From contig NAJO01000002.1 in assembly GCA_002077065.1 (NCBI GenBank), forward strand, positions 310,001-374,000: a stretch of DNA of 64,000 nucleotides, read 5' to 3'. Shown here one piece after another: positions 60,386 to 64,000 of this stretch (its first letter is position 1; each line of letters starts with the position of its first letter). Source of the DNA: Cryoendolithus antarcticus. Its lineage: Eukaryota > Ascomycota > Dothideomycetes > Cladosporiales > Cladosporiaceae. The position numbers were made by a program, and so were the translations under genes. The notes below the pieces were generated by a model. That model was not told where the DNA came from. It was given only the letters and a program-made list of their open reading frames with translations, and searched no databases.

Positions 60386-61024
60386 GACGATACTTAGGTC
60401 GATGCTTCACCGCTTGAGAAGAGTATTACTCCAGCTACTTGTACTTGCTATGATCCTACCTTCCTCACTGGTGTCGTGATCCAGCTTAGTCATGTCGATG
60501 ATGCGATGCCCTGCCTCCTCTCGAACCTGATCCTCTCACGGCACATATGTCCATCCACAACATCTCATCATCAAGTCCATCAAATTCATCATGAATAGCG
60601 ATAATCTAATGCCTCGCATGACATATTGAAAGATTCGTGCTGCAATTCATGAGTGACTGAGCTGGTAAGTACCACGAGGGCGTGGGAGATGTGTCTCCGC
60701 GCAACAACGTAGCCCTGCGAAATGGCTTTTCTCGTGGATGTTATCGAGGTTGAGGACGCTGTTCCGATCGTCATCGCTGCGAGTGAAAGCGGAAGTGGAC
60801 TGTCCCCACCGGACAATCGAAGAGACGGCCGCGATATACGAGGATAAGACCATACTGTATCACTGACCGGAAAGATCGAGACTAAAAGACTAGTATGTGA
60901 GTCAAGCAACAAAGGTAACCCGGAGCCCATGCATTGGCTGCTACATTACGATCCGAAGCCATGAGAGCATCGCCCGTTCCTGTTGCTTTCATTCCGTCCA
61001 TGTCGATACTCACAGTGACGAGCG
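60386..61024. other. Intergenic, nothing recognised
   Basis: 639 bp between divergent genes, the right-hand one being a decayed F-box gene. Confidence 0.45.
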
Positions 61025-62453
61025 ATGTCTTTCTTCCTGGCGTTGGACGCTCAAGAGCGCTTCGTATGCGAACAGTACTACACAAACTTTCCATTAGTAT
61101 GTCTCAAGCATGGAGTGTTCTCGAATCCCACCCTGCACACTGGAGCCGGACGATGTGCTACCATCGAGCGATTACCAATCGAGACGATAGACTCAATCAT
61201 GACTTCGGTTGACAATGCTGCTCTCCTCAACATGCGCCGCACATGTCGGAAAATCTATCACGACGTCGATGAAGTGTTCGTGGCACGCTTCTTTAGCAAT
61301 CGCAAGCATCTCTGGACTGTCCAGTCTCTCGATGGATTGGTAGCCATCACGCAGTAGACATGGCTCGCCAGAGTCATGCGGCGCCTCGAGATTGCTTTCT
61401 GGGACTTCAATCGATTTCTCGCCCCCAAATTGCGCCCGCACAATCGGTTGCAATCCAGACATAGTGCAGTCCATCAGGCGACGAACTCATCGATCACGCG
61501 TTCCGTGTCGAACGCTGGCCATGAGCGCCGTCAATATAGACGGACCTCATGAGGCCTTTGGACTTGCTACGTTACTGAAGAGCTTGGGGCCTCGCTATGC
61601 CACCCGACGCCATGTCCCCGATCTCATGGACTTTCACTGCGCAGGCCACATGGAATACGCGCAGACTTTCCTTTGGGCCATTCACAGAGCCAGGTATCGT
61701 CCATCTGGTCTTGAGCTCATCACTGGGCAGAATGGTACACGTCCAAGCATCGCGATACTTTCCGATCGAGCATTGCTGAACGAGCCTGACCCCTGGCAAG
61801 AGTACGGGGTGCTATCAATGAACACATGCGAGCTTTCCCGCTGTTCTCGACGCTAATATCTCTCGACTACACTTCACAAATCAACGAGCTCGACAAAAAT
61901 TCTCCGCCCACGCCATGGGGCTCTCGCTGTCCCTACATCCCTCACATCATGTTCGATAGCCTTGACCCACCTCCAGGCCCTGAAGCTGACTTTCAGTACA
62001 TATAATGGCAAGCTTCATGCTCTATATTGTAGCCGCGCGCATGATCGGACACTGATGTTCCTGACTGCGTGTCTGGCGACTCGGTCTCTGCATCTCGTCA
62101 AGATCCACCGGAATGTCACATCGGCGAGCACTTTGCTCGTATTACTGAAGCGCAATGCGGCCAGGTTACGAGACCTTACACTGGTGGATATTTACATTCG
62201 CCCATCGCAAACTTGGCAGCCTGTCCTTCAGTTTATCGCTAACAAGCTGGGTTTGACACATCTGGCACTCTCGAATCTTTGGCAACTAAACGATGTACCT
62301 GATGTACGTGCACTAAGTGTTGGCCGACCCGAAGGCTTCGATCGCCGCAAATCAAGACCGCATGGGGTTGTAACGGGTGAGAAGGAGATCAGAATCTTTG
62401 CGCGGCTCATGGCGCAGCAGGCGAAGAATATACGCTTGACAGGGCGGATATGA
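61025..62453 (+). pseudogene. Decayed F-box protein gene
   Basis: The start at 61025 leads into a clear F-box: IERLPIETIDSIMTSVDNAA, LLNMRRTCRKIYHDVDE, FFSNRKHLWTVQSLDGLVAI. A TAG at 61355-61357 interrupts it; the same frame continues TWLARVMRRLEIAFWDFNRF. Further on the readable sequence switches frame at least three times: DFHCAGHMEYAQTFLWAI (about 61620), FSTLISLDYTSQINELDKN (about 61850), and after one extra base near 61950, HLQALKLTFSTYNGKLHALY up to LTLVDIYIRP and the stop at 62453. The total adds to about 470 codons, the normal size of this F-box family with a variable C-terminal body. Too many lesions for introns; I read it as a pseudogene. Confidence 0.75.
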
Positions 62454-62632
62454 GCGAATAATTGGGGGAGTAGAGAGGGATTCAGATTGCCCGATCGTAC
62501 GTTCTATCTTATATCTCGTAATTTCGTAACTGCTCCTATGCCACTATACCTCACCCCAGTATATAGCCATCGCTATGCGTCAGTATCAGACAGAGCACTT
62601 CCGTCCAACAAATCCGCACACCGGGATGCCGT

Positions 62633-64000
62633 TCAGTCGGAGAAGAAGTCAGAAAATACATCTCCCCAGCCACCTCCTTCGCCGCCTTCACCACCGCCTC
62701 CAGCGGGCGGCGGTGCACCACCACCACCACCTGACCCACCCCAAGGATCCTGACCTTCGCCCCAAGTGTCGTTACTCGGCGGAGTCTGACCTGGCGATGC
62801 GTCGCTGTAAGGCTCATTTGCTGTCGGACTCGCATCATCGCCGCCTCTCGGTCCATAGGCTCCCCGTTGCATCGCCTCATACCCCGCCATCGTGCCCGCG
62901 CCAGCGATCGCACCTTCACCAGCAGCTCCAGCGCCAGATCCAAGACCTCTACCCGCTGCGCCGACGGCACCGCCTGCAACTCCCTCGACTGCACCTCCAG
63001 CGGCCCCAGCTCCGGCTGCGCCGACGCCTTCAGCTGCTGCTCCGCCACCGCCGAATGGCCACCATATGGGCATGAAGCCGACTCCACTGGCATGGCTCGA
63101 GTGACGAGAGAAGTAGTCGAAATCTATGCTTACTGCTGTTGCCAGCATGACAGCGCGCTGGTCGAGCGTCAGACTTGTGGCTTCCTTCTCGTAACGAGCT
63201 ACTTCTTGGCCGGCGGATGTCTCGAGTGCGGATGTTTGGGAGGCGGAGTCCATGCGTAAGGCGTACGCACCTGTGTCTGTGAAGATCTCCCGACCGAAGC
63301 CACGGAAGTTGCGGTTCACAGCGCCGATGGTTTTGGCGTCAGTGGAGGTGAGGTTGAAGTCCCAGGAGAGCATTTGGGCGTCTATGGCGGCGAATTGGGC
63401 GAGGTTACCAGCTTCGGGTTGAGGATTGCTGTTTGTCAGAGCGGCTATGCGTGATGCACTGGCGGCATTGCTAGCCTGTGATGTCTCATCTACGCTGGGC
63501 CGGTGCGCAAACAAATGGTATTTTCTCCGCAGCGGCGCCCATTCCTGTTGGACTTCACCTATTATGCGCATCTCCTCCAAATTCAGTGGCGATAGCTGTG
63601 GTGTAATAGGACCCTGGGTAGCCACTGCCGTAGTCGTATCATTTTGCACGCCTTGTGCAGCTGCATAACCCTCATACCCGCCTTCCGGCACAGCATCATG
63701 AATCCGAACCTTGCTGTTGATCCACGCAAATGGCCTGTGAATTCGCAACACTTCCCTTCCCTGCGCATCGAAAATATGCGCGCTGAACGATCGATGCGTT
63801 TTCGCAAATTGTCGCATCATCGACTTCCCAATGCCGTTGTCCATTTCCGCTATCGAGCCATGCGTGTTCCCTTCACCATCCATGATCGTGTATCGATTCG
63901 CCTGCTCCATACCAATTATGAGGTTCATGAACTCCATCTGACGCGTAATGACCAGACTGCTGTTGCCCAAGATGGACGTGGCTGGGTGCCCGGGCTGCAG
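62633..64000 (-). CDS. Phospholipid scramblase-family protein (Aim25-like), 5' end outside the window
   Basis: The frame is open from the right edge, so the N terminus is missing; 455 codons are visible. The scramblase core begins at once: SLVITRQMEFMNLIIGMEQA, RYTIMDGEGNTHGSIAE, FSAHIFDAQGREVLRIHRPF, then RKYHLFAHRP, FRGFGREIFTDTGAYALRMD and LTLDQRAVMLATAVSIDFDYF, the last being the conserved C-terminal helix. After it comes an unusual tail of about 150 residues, mostly Gly and Ala (GGGGAAAEGVGAAGAGAAGG), ending DVFSDFFSD. Yeast Aim25 is mitochondrial; the targeting sequence cannot be judged here. Confidence 0.88.
   Translation of the reverse strand: MQPGHPATSILGNSSLVITRQMEFMNLIIGMEQANRYTIMDGEGNTHGSIAEMDNGIGKSMMRQFAKTHRSFSAHIFDAQGREVLRIHRPFAWINSKVRIHDAVPEGGYEGYAAAQGVQNDTTTAVATQGPITPQLSPLNLEEMRIIGEVQQEWAPLRRKYHLFAHRPSVDETSQASNAASASRIAALTNSNPQPEAGNLAQFAAIDAQMLSWDFNLTSTDAKTIGAVNRNFRGFGREIFTDTGAYALRMDSASQTSALETSAGQEVARYEKEATSLTLDQRAVMLATAVSIDFDYFSRHSSHASGVGFMPIWWPFGGGGAAAEGVGAAGAGAAGGAVEGVAGGAVGAAGRGLGSGAGAAGEGAIAGAGTMAGYEAMQRGAYGPRGGDDASPTANEPYSDASPGQTPPSNDTWGEGQDPWGGSGGGGGAPPPAGGGGEGGEGGGWGDVFSDFFSD

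Overview
The window is nuclear DNA of a filamentous ascomycete, most likely a Dothideomycete (inference). The support is dense genes on both strands, short GT-AG introns (mostly 49-63 nt, often with a CTAAC or CTGAC branch site and a CAG or TAG acceptor), a Zn2Cys6 regulator, a urease chaperone, and many F-box-like genes of the kind expanded in that class. I see no mobile element, tRNA, rRNA or CRISPR array.

Layout. 0-10 kb: Zn2Cys6 regulator, 2-hydroxyacid dehydrogenase, PQ-loop vacuolar transporter, small four-helix membrane protein, MOT1-type molybdate transporter, YAR1-like ankyrin protein. 10-23 kb: a KDM5-type histone demethylase, SLX1 nuclease, UreG, mitochondrial FAD-linked D-2-hydroxyacid dehydrogenase and proteasome alpha-4. 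23-26.4 kb: two related F-box-like genes and a broken single-pass membrane protein gene. 26.5-44.4 kb: a coiled-coil protein, a Tlg1-like SNARE, an RBR-like protein, a multi-spanning membrane protein, a methyltransferase, a chromodomain protein with an HDA2/3 region, a GFA/CENP-V family protein and an FSP1/AMID-like oxidoreductase. 45-48 kb: three related PPELR-motif genes, all damaged. 48-56 kb: CHY zinc finger, a large WD40 plus inositol 5-phosphatase, and a disordered fungal protein. 56-62.5 kb: a second PPELR array (one intact, two shifted), an SDR enzyme and a decayed F-box gene. 62.6 kb to the end: a scramblase whose 5' end lies beyond the window.

The housekeeping genes are intact and their exon phases close exactly. 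Damage is concentrated in the F-box/PPELR families and one membrane gene. The most informative observation is that two PPELR copies (46.4 and 47.3 kb) carry a lone in-frame TAG at adjacent codons of one ungapped alignment block, where the sister copies read Trp and Gln. Both changes are C-to-T type in CpA context, which fits RIP-like mutation, although readthrough cannot be excluded. The second point of interest is an apparent chromodomain plus HDA2/3 fusion. I did not find a clearly new multi-gene system; neighbouring genes do not form an obvious pathway cluster.
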